NCBI RefSeq assembly: GCF_000372845.1
Contig: NZ_KB889963.1
Location: 620,001 to 684,000 of the forward strand
DNA: 64,000 nt
Source: Methylocystis rosea SV97
Lineage (GTDB): Bacteria; Pseudomonadota; Alphaproteobacteria; Rhizobiales; Beijerinckiaceae
Reading direction: 5' to 3'
Shown: positions 11,246 through 19,000 of the stretch, in pieces
Numbering within the stretch: the first letter of the stretch is position 1
Layout: the number at the start of each line of letters is the position of its first letter
Program-made: the position numbers and the translations under genes
The notes under the pieces: generated by a model
What the model was told of the DNA's origin: nothing
Database searches by the model: none
What the model saw: the letters and a program-made list of their open reading frames with translations, nothing else

Positions 11246-11545
11246 TCAGGAGGAACCTTGGGTATTACTGGCGCGCAGATGGAAACGAGCCGGAGAGAAG
11301 AGGTGGGGCGGGGGAGACGGCCTTCGGGGAGCGCCGGCGAAAATCCGGCGATGCCGCTACAAGCAGACACGGGCCTCAGAGGGATAGGGTTCACTTAGAC
11401 AATTTCCAGACATGAATCAAGAGTTCCGTTAAAGCGGCCTTAACGCGCCGGCCGGGCTCGCGCCGCTGGCGCAGCCGGACTGGCGCAGCCGAACTTGGGC
11501 GCCGCATAATCTTTTCCCCTTTGCTCATCTCACCCCTCTTCGCTC
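11246..11545. other. Divergent intergenic region rho / helical-repeat gene
   Basis: About 300 bases that must carry the rho leader and the promoter of the downstream gene. It contains a perfect TTAA-N7-TTAA word (listed separately). The rho start has AGGAGG 6-11 bases upstream (CCTCCT read on the plus strand at about 11250-11256). No further RNA element recognised. Confidence 0.45.
11429..11443. promoter_or_regulatory. Candidate CtrA-binding box upstream of rho and the helical-repeat gene
   Basis: TTAA-AGCGGCC-TTAA, followed by C, matches exactly the TTAA-N7-TTAA consensus known for the alphaproteobacterial cell-cycle regulator CtrA. It lies 103 bases before the ATG at 11546 and 184 bases before the rho start. 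A match of this size can occur by chance, so binding is unproven. Confidence 0.5.
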
Positions 11546-12322
11546 ATGGGACTTCAGATGGCCGCCATCAATCTCGCTCGCTATCCGGTTCGATTGGACG
11601 GCGAAAGCGCCGACGTCGGCGACGCCGAGGAGCTTGTCGTCCTTCTCGACGTTCTCAACGGCCGCCGCGACCGGGACGTTCTCACGCAGCTGCGCCCGCA
11701 TTTGCCGCAAATCATTCGCAAGCCTTCGGACCTGCCGCTACTGATGCGCGGGCTCGATCGCGACGACCAGATCTTCCTCGTCGAGGCAATGGGCGATTCC
11801 TTGGCCGACGCTCTGCAGACGGCGCGTCACCTGCGCGAGTTGCTGGCGACGATCGCGGAGCCGCAAGTCAGGTTGAGCGTCATCGACACTCTCGGCGGAC
11901 CAGGATTGCGCAAACTTATCGTCACCGCGCGGGACCTTTCAGGCGCTCTCGAATGGACCTATGCGCAACGCAGCCGGCGGCTTCTTGAACTTCTCGGCGC
12001 CGATTATTTGCGTCGCCTCATCCGCCATGGCGACGATCTGGCGCTCGCGCTAAACGCACTTGCCGAAGACGCTCAAAGCGCGCTGTTCGACAGCATCGGA
12101 TTCGCGCGCGTCGCGGAGTTGACGCGCAACGCGCGCGATCTGGCGCTGCTGCTGCGCGCGCTCCCACCCACCATCAGCGCGACTCTGCTTGATCAATTCG
12201 ATCGCCAACAGCTTGTGGAGATCATCGGCGACCGTAGGGCGTGGATTTACCTCTACAATCGAATCAGGCCCGACGAGGCCGTCCAGTTGCTGGCCAAGCT
12301 CGGAGCAGACAATGCCCTATGA
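11546..12322 (+). CDS. Uncharacterised all-helical repeat protein
   Basis: No family recognised. It has 258 residues, with no signal peptide or membrane segment, so it is probably cytoplasmic. From about residue 61 it consists of five and a half degenerate repeats of 33-35 residues with the pattern [R/S/D]-DL-hh-x-x-hhx(10)hh-D-x-hG-x-x-x-L-x-x-hh-x-x-A. Examples start SDLPLLMRGL, RHLRELLATI, RDLSGALEWT, DDLALALNAL and RDLALLLRAL. The regular two-helix period suggests an alpha-solenoid scaffold. The start may be ATG 11546 or the in-frame ATG at 11558. The stop overlaps the amidohydrolase start by 11 bases, so the two are coupled and may act together. A CtrA-like box lies upstream. Confidence 0.8.
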   Translation: MGLQMAAINLARYPVRLDGESADVGDAEELVVLLDVLNGRRDRDVLTQLRPHLPQIIRKPSDLPLLMRGLDRDDQIFLVEAMGDSLADALQTARHLRELLATIAEPQVRLSVIDTLGGPGLRKLIVTARDLSGALEWTYAQRSRRLLELLGADYLRRLIRHGDDLALALNALAEDAQSALFDSIGFARVAELTRNARDLALLLRALPPTISATLLDQFDRQQLVEIIGDRRAWIYLYNRIRPDEAVQLLAKLGADNAL

Positions 12323-13367
12323 ACCGTCGCGTATTTCGCGCCGTAAATCGCAAGACGTCGGTTCGCTCGCCCGGCTTCGCGGCAGCAAACGCCGGATGAT
12401 TGACGCGCATCTTCACGTCGTCGATTTCGTCCAGGAGACGCCAGGAGGACCGGCGCTGATCGATCACATGGATCGCGCCAACGTCGATAAGGCGGTGATC
12501 TTCGGACTGCCCGTGCGCAAGCTATGGAACGAATACGACCGCGAGCCCCCGGACTATTATCTCGCCAATGACGCGCACTGCTATTATTACGCCTATACGG
12601 ACGTCATCGTCGCCGAGATGGTGCGCGCTCTCCCCGCAGAGCATCAGAGCCGACTCTATCCGTTGATCTGCGGCTTCAATCCAGTCGATCGCTACGCCAT
12701 TCGTCACGTCGAGCGGCTATATGCGCAATATCCCGACGTGTGGAGCGGCATTGGCGAAATGCTGTTGCGCCACGATGATCTTACCGCCTTCACATTTGGC
12801 GAAAATGCGCGGGCCAATCATCGCGCGCTCTACCCGATCTACGAATTTGCCGGCCACTACGACCTTCCGGTGCTGTTGCATCAAAACGTCACGGCCGTTT
12901 CGAAGGGCGATCATCCCGTCTATCTCTTCGAACTCGAAGAGGCGCTGCGCGAATTTCCGCGCACGCGCTTCATCTTCGCGCATTGCGGCATGTCGCGGCG
13001 GGTGAATGCGCCCTTCTATTATCAGATGGTCGAACGGCTGCTCGACCAATATCCTAACGTGTGCGTCGATTATTCATGGGTGATCTACGACGTCGCCATC
13101 TGCCCCGATTCCGCGCCTGACGAAAATTGGCTCGCGCTCACCGAACGTCATAGCGAGCGCATCTGTTTAGGCTCCGACCTCGTCGCCAAATTCGAACGCT
13201 TGGGACCAGAACTCCAACGCTACGACGTTTTTCTCGACGAGCTGAGCGACAAGGCCTGCGCAGATCTCTGCTGGCGAACCGCGGAGCGCATCTATGGCGC
13301 CAACAAGGGAAAGGTGAATGGCGTCGCACGGCCGATCGCGCCCGACTGGGAGAAGATCATCGCCTAG
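12312..13367 (+). CDS. Amidohydrolase-family metal-dependent hydrolase or decarboxylase
   Basis: A TIM-barrel enzyme of the amidohydrolase_2 group, which includes decarboxylases such as gamma-resorcylate and ACMS decarboxylase. From ATG 12312 it has 351 residues. The first metal-binding motif is DAHLH (H33, H35). LLHQNV, FAHCG and the late LGSDLV aspartate supply the remaining ligand or catalytic positions of the fold. ATG at 12396 (MIDAHLHVVDF) is a plausible shorter start that begins right at the first strand. It overlaps the helical-repeat gene by 11 bases and ends 2 bases from the convergent hemJ stop. Substrate unknown. Confidence 0.87.
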   Translation: MPYEPSRISRRKSQDVGSLARLRGSKRRMIDAHLHVVDFVQETPGGPALIDHMDRANVDKAVIFGLPVRKLWNEYDREPPDYYLANDAHCYYYAYTDVIVAEMVRALPAEHQSRLYPLICGFNPVDRYAIRHVERLYAQYPDVWSGIGEMLLRHDDLTAFTFGENARANHRALYPIYEFAGHYDLPVLLHQNVTAVSKGDHPVYLFELEEALREFPRTRFIFAHCGMSRRVNAPFYYQMVERLLDQYPNVCVDYSWVIYDVAICPDSAPDENWLALTERHSERICLGSDLVAKFERLGPELQRYDVFLDELSDKACADLCWRTAERIYGANKGKVNGVARPIAPDWEKIIA

Positions 13368-13369
13368 CG

Positions 13370-13789
13370 TCAGAACGGCTTGACGATCACCAGAATAACG
13401 ACGCCGATCATCAGCAGGGTCGGCAGTTCATTGAAGATGCGATAGTAGCGCGGCGAATGAACATTGGCGTCCGCCGCGAAACGGCGCATCAGCGCGCCGT
13501 CATGAATATGCGCGGCGGTCAGCAGCACGACGAGCGTCGCTTTCGCATGAAACCATCCTGACGACAGCGCGCCGCCCTCAACGGCCAGATAGATTCCGGT
13601 CATCCAGGCGACGAGCATCGCCGGCGTCATGATGTAGCGATAGAGCCGCCGCTCCATGATCTTGAACGTCTCAGAGAGCGTCCCCTCGCCCGCGCTCGCA
13701 TGGTAGACGAAGAGACGCGGCAGATAGAGAAGCCCCGCCATCCAAGAGATGATGGCGATGACATGCAGCGCCTTGATCCAGACGTACAT
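13370..13789 (-). CDS. hemJ: Protoporphyrinogen IX oxidase HemJ
   Basis: Membrane enzyme for the penultimate step of heme synthesis in bacteria lacking HemG/HemY-type oxidases. It has 139 residues from ATG 13789, starting MYVWIKALHVIAIISWMAGL, with about four membrane helices. The conserved His residues of the UPF0093 family are present (H9 and H30, with more in AHIHDG). The longer frame upstream overlaps hemE and has no homology. The start lies 2 bases after the hemE stop, so hemE-hemJ form an operon, as usual near alphaproteobacterial origins. Confidence 0.94.
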   Translation of the reverse strand: MYVWIKALHVIAIISWMAGLLYLPRLFVYHASAGEGTLSETFKIMERRLYRYIMTPAMLVAWMTGIYLAVEGGALSSGWFHAKATLVVLLTAAHIHDGALMRRFAADANVHSPRYYRIFNELPTLLMIGVVILVIVKPF

Positions 13790-13791
13790 CG

Positions 13792-14823
13792 TCACGCTCC
13801 CCGTCGTACGCGGGCGACAAGCCGCTCGACGTTTTCGATCGGCGTCTGTTGCAAGATGCCGTGACCCAGATTGAAAATATGCGGACGGCCTTCGAACGCG
13901 GCGAGAATTGAATCGACTTCGCGGTCGAGCGCTTCTCCGCCGGCGACAAGCACGAGAGGATCGAGATTGCCCTGCAGCGGCACATGCGATTCGGTTTGCG
14001 CAACGGCCCATGCGGGATCGAGCGCCGTATCGATGCCGTAAGCATCGGCGCCGATCATTTGCGTGAGCCTGGGCAAATGCGCGTCGGCGCCGCGTATGAA
14101 GGCGATCACAGGCGTTTGCGGATGGCGCGCTTTGACGCCTTCAACGATCCGCCGCACCGGCGCCGCCGACCAGCGCTGAAATTCATTTGCCGGCAAGACG
14201 CCGGCCCAGCTGTCGAAGATCTGCACGACCTCGACGCCAGCCTCGATCTGGCGCGCAAGATAGTCGATCGACGCGTCAACGACACGATCGATCAGCTGCG
14301 CGAAAGCGTCGGGATAACGATAGGCGAACAGACGCGCCGGCGCCTGATCGGGCGTGCCCTGCCCAGCGATCATATAACTCACGACCGTGAACGGCGCCCC
14401 GCAAAAGCCGATGAACGTCACGTCCGAAGGCAACGCGGTTTTTACAAGATCGATCGTCTCGAACACCGGCGAAAGATGCTCGATGTTGAATTCACCGAGC
14501 CGCTGCGCCTGCTCCGGGGTTTCAATCGGTTCAAGCCGCGGACCTGAGCCGCTCTCGAAGGAAACCCGTTGGCCCATGGCGTCGGGCACCACAAGAATGT
14601 CGGAGAACAAAATCGCGGCGTCGAAGTGAAAGCGCCGGATCGGCTGCAGCGTCACGTCGGCCGCCTTCTGCGGCGAATAACAAAAATCGAGGAAGCTCTT
14701 CGTCGTCGCCCGCACGTCGCGATATTCGGGAAGATAGCGGCCCGCCTGCCGCATCAGCCAGAGCGGCGGAACGCTTCGCACCTGTCTGCGCAGAACCGAA
14801 AGAAGCGCCTTCTCTTCCGCCAT
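13792..14823 (-). CDS. hemE: Uroporphyrinogen decarboxylase HemE
   Basis: Converts uroporphyrinogen III to coproporphyrinogen III in heme synthesis (cytosolic homodimer). It has 343 residues, full length. The signature PPLWLMRQAGRYLPEYR lies at residues 19-35 with the substrate-binding RQAGR, and GFCGAPFTVVSYMIAGQG is in the middle. In several alphaproteobacteria the chromosome origin lies directly upstream of hemE; the same is proposed here. Confidence 0.97.
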   Translation of the reverse strand: MAEEKALLSVLRRQVRSVPPLWLMRQAGRYLPEYRDVRATTKSFLDFCYSPQKAADVTLQPIRRFHFDAAILFSDILVVPDAMGQRVSFESGSGPRLEPIETPEQAQRLGEFNIEHLSPVFETIDLVKTALPSDVTFIGFCGAPFTVVSYMIAGQGTPDQAPARLFAYRYPDAFAQLIDRVVDASIDYLARQIEAGVEVVQIFDSWAGVLPANEFQRWSAAPVRRIVEGVKARHPQTPVIAFIRGADAHLPRLTQMIGADAYGIDTALDPAWAVAQTESHVPLQGNLDPLVLVAGGEALDREVDSILAAFEGRPHIFNLGHGILQQTPIENVERLVARVRRGA

Positions 14824-15223
14824 CGCGTTCGCTCCGTCTGTCGTCCTCGATAAGCGGGGTAGCGCGAAACGCCATTAAAAGAAAATTCATTTTAATAAGA
14901 ATTGATTCTTCAGTTGTATCGCGTAGCGGACAAAAGTTAATTTTCATTAACCAGTCGCCCACAGGCGAGCCGCGAAGACCCGGTCGCGGGGCCGTAGCGG
15001 GAAAAATTCAGACAGCGAATGGAATCATGGACGTATCGGTCATTCTCGGCGCGACGGATTGTGGATGGCCTGTGAATCCCTCCTGTACCGGCGCCGGCGG
15101 GAATCCGTTCGACAGGGCTTCTCCTGTTGAGCGTTTGGGGACTCTATGCCCGCTAACCGAAGCGGAGCATTTTTTGAGCGCGTTTTATCCCCGCTCTTCG
15201 GCTTACGCGGGAGGGCTGTGGAC
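14824..15223. other. Candidate chromosomal replication origin (oriC)
   Basis: A 400-base gene-free segment between hemE and maf, the position of the known origins of Caulobacter and Sinorhizobium. It has an AT-rich block at 14873-14912 (TTAAAAGAAAATTCATTTTA and following) and another at 14932-14952. DnaA-box-like words (consensus TTATCCACA) occur at 15060-15068 (TGTGGATGG, 7/9) and 15185-15193 (TTATCCCCG, 7/9); weaker 6/9 words lie at 14845-14853, 14955-14963, 15071-15079 and 15217-15225. TTAA-N6-TTAACC at 14937-14952 is one base off a CtrA box. parAB and two parS sites lie within 11 kb. No perfect DnaA box is present, so this is inferred mainly from synteny. Confidence 0.65.
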
Positions 15224-15844
15224 GTGACCGGCAAGTCAACATCGACCTTCTGGCGCGAATCGGCGCCGCTGATTCTCGCCTCCAAGAGCGCCGGCCGGCG
15301 GCAGGCGCTGCTGCATTCGGGCGTCCCTTTCGAGATAATTCCCGCGGATGTTGACGAACGGGCGATCGAATCGCGGCTTGACGGCGCCGACGCCGACGCG
15401 ATTGCTCTTGCGCTGGCGCGCGCCAAGGCGCTCGCCATTTCCGCTGACGGCCGGCTCGTGCTCGGCGCCGATCAGGTCGCAAGCTGCGAAGGCAGGATAT
15501 TCGGCAAGCCGGCGGACATGCGGGAAGCCGAGACGCTCCTGCGGTTCCTCTCCGGCCGCCGGCACCGCCTGCATTCGGCGATCGCTCTGGCGCGCGACGG
15601 CGCCGTCGTCTTTGCGACGGTGGGCGTCGCCGACCTCACCATGCGCGCGCTGAGCGAGGACTTCATCGCCGCTTATCTTGCGGCGGTCGGCGACGCTGCG
15701 CTGACTTCGGCCGGCGCCTATCAGATCGAAGGCCTGGGCGCGCAACTCTTCTCCAAGGTCGAAGGCGATTACTGGACCATCATGGGGCTTCCGCTGCTGG
15801 AGCTCCTCGAGGCGCTTCGGCGCGAGGGGGCGCTCCTTTCGTGA
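15224..15844 (+). CDS. maf: Maf-family nucleoside triphosphate pyrophosphatase
   Basis: House-cleaning NTP pyrophosphatase that hydrolyses modified or non-canonical nucleotides; the family is also linked to division arrest. It has 206 residues from GTG 15224, matching the usual 195-210. LILASKSAGRRQALL near residue 18 is the Maf signature, LGADQVASCEGRIFGKP is the catalytic segment, and SAGAYQIEGLGA is near the C-terminus. GTG 15224 was preferred over ATG 15146 because GGGAGGG ends 9 bases upstream and the extra 26 residues are not conserved. The stop overlaps coaE as GTGA. In Caulobacter a DUF299 gene and aroE accompany maf; both are missing here. Confidence 0.92.
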   Translation: MTGKSTSTFWRESAPLILASKSAGRRQALLHSGVPFEIIPADVDERAIESRLDGADADAIALALARAKALAISADGRLVLGADQVASCEGRIFGKPADMREAETLLRFLSGRRHRLHSAIALARDGAVVFATVGVADLTMRALSEDFIAAYLAAVGDAALTSAGAYQIEGLGAQLFSKVEGDYWTIMGLPLLELLEALRREGALLS

Positions 15845-16446
15845 CACAGCCAAAGTTGCTGCGCGTGGGGCTGACCGGCTCGATCGGCATGGGCAAGTCG
15901 ACGACGGCCGACATGTTTCGCGCCGAAGGCGCCGCGGTTCTCGATTCCGATCAGCTCGTGCATGACCTCTATAAAGGACCGGCGGCGGCCGAGATTGAGC
16001 GTGCGTTTCCCGGCGTCGTCGTGAATGGCGTCGTCGACCGTCCGCGGCTTTCCGCCCGCGTTCTTGACGATCCCGCGGCGCTCAAGCGTCTGGAAGCGAT
16101 CGTGCATCCGATGGTTTGGGCGGCGCGCGACGCTCTGATCGAAGAACGTAAAAATCAGGGCGATCGCATCGTCGTTTTCGATATCCCGCTGCTCTTCGAA
16201 ACCGGCGCCGAAAAGGACTTCGACGTCATTGTCGTGGTCACCGCGCCGGAAGATGTGCAAAAGGCGCGGGTTCTTGCCCGGGACGGCATGACGGCGGAGA
16301 AATTCGCGTCCATTCTGTCGAAGCAGACGCCTGATTCAGAAAAGCGCGCCCGCGCCGATTTCGTGGTCCACACAGACCGGGGTCTGGACGCAGCGCGCGA
16401 AGAGGTGCGAAACATCGTGAAAGCGCTTGACGCGCGGCTCGGGTGA
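15841..16446 (+). CDS. coaE: Dephospho-CoA kinase CoaE
   Basis: Last step of coenzyme A synthesis: phosphorylates the 3'-hydroxyl of dephospho-CoA. It has 201 residues. The P loop GLTGSIGMGKST lies at residues 10-21, DSDQLVH follows, and FDIPLLFETG is in the CoA-binding region. The GTG start overlaps the maf stop. It is part of the conserved maf-coaE-dnaQ cluster next to the origin. Confidence 0.96.
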   Translation: MTQPKLLRVGLTGSIGMGKSTTADMFRAEGAAVLDSDQLVHDLYKGPAAAEIERAFPGVVVNGVVDRPRLSARVLDDPAALKRLEAIVHPMVWAARDALIEERKNQGDRIVVFDIPLLFETGAEKDFDVIVVVTAPEDVQKARVLARDGMTAEKFASILSKQTPDSEKRARADFVVHTDRGLDAAREEVRNIVKALDARLG

Positions 16447-16449
16447 AAA

Positions 16450-17166
16450 ATGCGGGAGATCGTTCTCGATACTGAAACGACGGGGCTCGATCCCTCGAGC
16501 GGCCATCGCGTGGTCGAGATCGGCGCGGTCGAGATTTCCAATCTCATCCCGACAGGCAGGTATTTCCACCGCTATATCCATCCAGAGCGCGACATGCCGG
16601 ACGAGGCCTTTCGAGTGCATGGCCTCTCGCGCGAATTTCTCGCGCAGCACAAGATCTTCAAGGAAATCGCCGCCGAATTTCTTGACTTTATCGAGGATGC
16701 GCCGCTGGTTATTCACAACGCCGAATTTGATACGCGCTTCCTCAACGCCGAATTCGCGCTCATGAATTTGCCGCCGCTCGGCGGCGGCCGCATCATCGAC
16801 ACGCTCGCCATGGCGCGCCGCCGCCATCCTGGCGGCCCCAATTCTCTCGACGCCTTGTGTCAGCGCTACGCCATCGATCTCTCGCGGCGCGAGAAACACG
16901 GCGCCCTGCTCGACGCCAATCTCCTCGCCGAGGTCTACGCCGAGCTTTGCGGGGGAAGGCAGTCGGCGCTGTCGCTTCAGACGGTTCAGGCGGTGCGCAT
17001 CGCCGCCTTGAACGATCTGTTGCGCCGTCGCCCCGAGCCGCTCGCGCCGCGGTTAAGCGCGGCCGAAGAGACGGCCCACTCTGTCTTTGTCGCGACGATC
17101 AAATCCCCGATCTGGGACCGTTATCTCGCAAGCGACGAAAACGCGGCGCCGAGCGTCGCTGGTTAA
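16450..17166 (+). CDS. dnaQ: DNA polymerase III epsilon subunit (3'-5' proofreading exonuclease)
   Basis: Proofreading DEDDh exonuclease of the replicative polymerase. It has 238 residues, as usual. Exo I is VLDTETTGLDP with D7 and E9; Exo II is HNAEFDTRFLN; Exo III is HGALLDANLLAEVY with the catalytic His and Asp. The C-terminal tail, which normally binds the polymerase alpha subunit, is present. It starts 3 bases after coaE and its stop overlaps the convergent secB stop by 4 bases. Confidence 0.96.
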   Translation: MREIVLDTETTGLDPSSGHRVVEIGAVEISNLIPTGRYFHRYIHPERDMPDEAFRVHGLSREFLAQHKIFKEIAAEFLDFIEDAPLVIHNAEFDTRFLNAEFALMNLPPLGGGRIIDTLAMARRRHPGGPNSLDALCQRYAIDLSRREKHGALLDANLLAEVYAELCGGRQSALSLQTVQAVRIAALNDLLRRRPEPLAPRLSAAEETAHSVFVATIKSPIWDRYLASDENAAPSVAG

Positions 17167-17651
17167 TTGGCCTGAGCGCCGCTCTGGACGCCCGCTTCGG
17201 CGGCCTTTTGCTGATAGAGCGCGACGAAGTCGATCGGATCGATATAGAGCGGCGGATAACCGCCCTTGCTCGTCGCGTCGGCCACAAGCTGGCGCACGAA
17301 GGGAAACAGCATACGCGGGCATTCGATCATCACGATCGGATGCACCTGCTCTTCGGGAATGTTCAACAGTCGGAACACGCCGCCATATTCAAGGTCGAGC
17401 TTGAAGAGGAGTCCGTCTCCCTCGCCCGCCTTGCAGTCGAGCATCAGACTGACTTCGAAGTCGGTCGGCGCCAGCTGTTTGGCGTTGACGTTGACTTGAA
17501 TCGAAATGTTTGGCGCCTTTTCCTGCGCGCCGAGCGAACGCGGCGCATTGGGATTCTCGAAGGAGAAATCCTTCAGATATTGAGCAAGCGAATTGAGGGC
17601 CGGAGCGCCGCCCGGCGCTCCTTGCGCGCCGTTGCCATTGGTGTCGGTCAT
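17163..17651 (-). CDS. secB: Protein-export chaperone SecB
   Basis: Tetrameric cytosolic chaperone that keeps preproteins unfolded and hands them to SecA. It has 162 residues. The core runs from QYLKDFSFENPNAP to IECPRMLFPFVRQLVADATS, including the conserved C-terminal YPPLYIDPIDFVALY. The N-terminal 20 residues are a Gly/Ala-rich extension. Position beside dnaQ is conserved in alphaproteobacteria. Confidence 0.96.
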   Translation of the reverse strand: MTDTNGNGAQGAPGGAPALNSLAQYLKDFSFENPNAPRSLGAQEKAPNISIQVNVNAKQLAPTDFEVSLMLDCKAGEGDGLLFKLDLEYGGVFRLLNIPEEQVHPIVMIECPRMLFPFVRQLVADATSKGGYPPLYIDPIDFVALYQQKAAEAGVQSGAQAN

Positions 17652-17737
17652 GTAGGATCTCCAGCAAAGCCGTTGTCATGAGAATTCGCGCCCGCCTAAC
17701 ACGTCTGTCAGAAGCGAACAAGGCGCGCCCCCGGTCG

Positions 17738-18181
17738 CTACTTCGGAGCGGTTCGCCGCGGGCGACGCGCGTCGCGACGCCATTCGCGCGGGTCGAGGTC
17801 GATGAGTCGCGGGTCTGCATTGCCGGAGCGCGCCCGTAGCCGCCGCGCCAGGCTCTGCCGCACGGACGGGGACTTCAGCGCCAACCCGACAAAATCCGAG
17901 GCGAAGCCCGGAAGGATGAGCAGGATCGAGGCGAGCGCCTGCATCGCCCCGTCCAGCATGGGCCCGTCGAGCGTGGCGGAGCTTTCGCCTCTCGCTTTGG
18001 CGGCCAATCCGGCGCGGACAAAATCGAGGAGGCGCCGCACGTCGGAGAGGCCCAGCAGCGAAGCACCGAGGGCGAGGACGATCGCCGCGAGAAGCCCGAC
18101 GGCGCGGACGACAAGCGCGAAACACAGTATCTCGAGCACGATCCAGGTTGCGAGGACGGCGCCGACAAGCTTAGATTTCAC
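17738..18181 (-). CDS. fxsA: FxsA-family membrane protein
   Basis: Small cytoplasmic-membrane protein; in E. coli its overproduction relieves F exclusion of phage T7, and its normal role is unknown. It has 147 residues from GTG 18181 (VKSKLVGAVLATWIVLEI). About three to four membrane segments are visible (VLATWIVLEILCFALVV, VGLLAAIVLALGASLLGL, MQALASILLILPGFASDFVG), then a basic tail rich in Arg. The longer frame upstream (to 18607) is antisense to the Tim44-like gene and was rejected. Confidence 0.88.
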   Translation of the reverse strand: MKSKLVGAVLATWIVLEILCFALVVRAVGLLAAIVLALGASLLGLSDVRRLLDFVRAGLAAKARGESSATLDGPMLDGAMQALASILLILPGFASDFVGLALKSPSVRQSLARRLRARSGNADPRLIDLDPREWRRDARRPRRTAPK

Positions 18182-18296
18182 CGAATCATCCGATCTTTGC
18201 GGCCCTACGTCGCCCGCGGCGATACGCCCGCCCCTTGATTCGTGACATGTACGCAGCGACATGATAGCCGACGACAAATTTATTCGGGAGTTGCCA

Positions 18297-18998
18297 ATGC
18301 CGGCCTCCGGCGATCTGTTCGATCCCAGCCTTATCGTTTTCGCGGCGCTTGCGGTTTTCGTCATCTGGAAGCTGCGCTCGGTGCTCGGAATGCGGGTGGA
18401 TCGCGAAACGCCGCCCCCGGCGCGCTTCGCGGCGCGCGGTTCTGCCCCGGCGGCAGTCGCCGCGGCGCCTGGCGTCGCGCCGATCGCCGAAGCGCCGTCG
18501 CGCCCCAGTGGCGCCGATCGCTGGGAGGGCGTGGCCGAGAAAGGCGTCGCCTCCGCCTGGAGCGGCCTCGACGCCGTGGCGGCGTCTGACCCCAATTTTG
18601 ACGGCAAATCCTTCGTCAGCGGCGCGCGCCGCGCTTATGAACTCATCGTCACGGCCTTCGCCAAGGGCGACCGGGAAACTTTGAAGCCGCTGCTGGCGCA
18701 GGACGTGTTCGACGGGTTTTCGGCGGAGATCGCCCGGCGTGAGCAGCAGGGCGAAAGCATGGAGACCGCCGTCGTCGCGATCGACTCGGCGACGGTCGAC
18801 GCCGCCCGGGCCGTTGGCGGCCGCAATGAGGTGACCGTCCGTTTCGTCGTTCGACTGATGAGCGTGCGGCGTGACCAGGCCGGCGAAACCATCGACGGCG
18901 GGCAGACGCGCAAGGTCGTCGAGCGCTGGACCTTTGCGCGCGACGCCAAGGCGAGCGATCCCAACTGGAAGCTCGTCGCGACGCAAACCGAAGACTGA
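18297..18998 (+). CDS. timA: Tim44/TimA-like membrane-associated protein
   Basis: Alphaproteobacterial relative of the mitochondrial import-motor subunit Tim44; the bacterial role is uncertain, probably membrane-protein assembly. It has 233 residues from ATG 18297. An N-terminal membrane helix (DPSLIVFAALAVFVIWKLRSVLG), an Ala/Pro-rich linker, and the Tim44 lipid-binding domain from about residue 90 to the end are seen. GGGAG 6 bases upstream supports this start over ATG 18261. It is divergent from fxsA and 2 bases before mltA. Confidence 0.87.
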   Translation: MPASGDLFDPSLIVFAALAVFVIWKLRSVLGMRVDRETPPPARFAARGSAPAAVAAAPGVAPIAEAPSRPSGADRWEGVAEKGVASAWSGLDAVAASDPNFDGKSFVSGARRAYELIVTAFAKGDRETLKPLLAQDVFDGFSAEIARREQQGESMETAVVAIDSATVDAARAVGGRNEVTVRFVVRLMSVRRDQAGETIDGGQTRKVVERWTFARDAKASDPNWKLVATQTED

Positions 18999-19000
18999 GC

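Noticed and set aside
14937-14952. CtrA box in the proposed oriC (TTAA-N6-TTAACC)
   Set aside because: Spacer is 6 instead of 7 bases; kept only as a remark under the origin.
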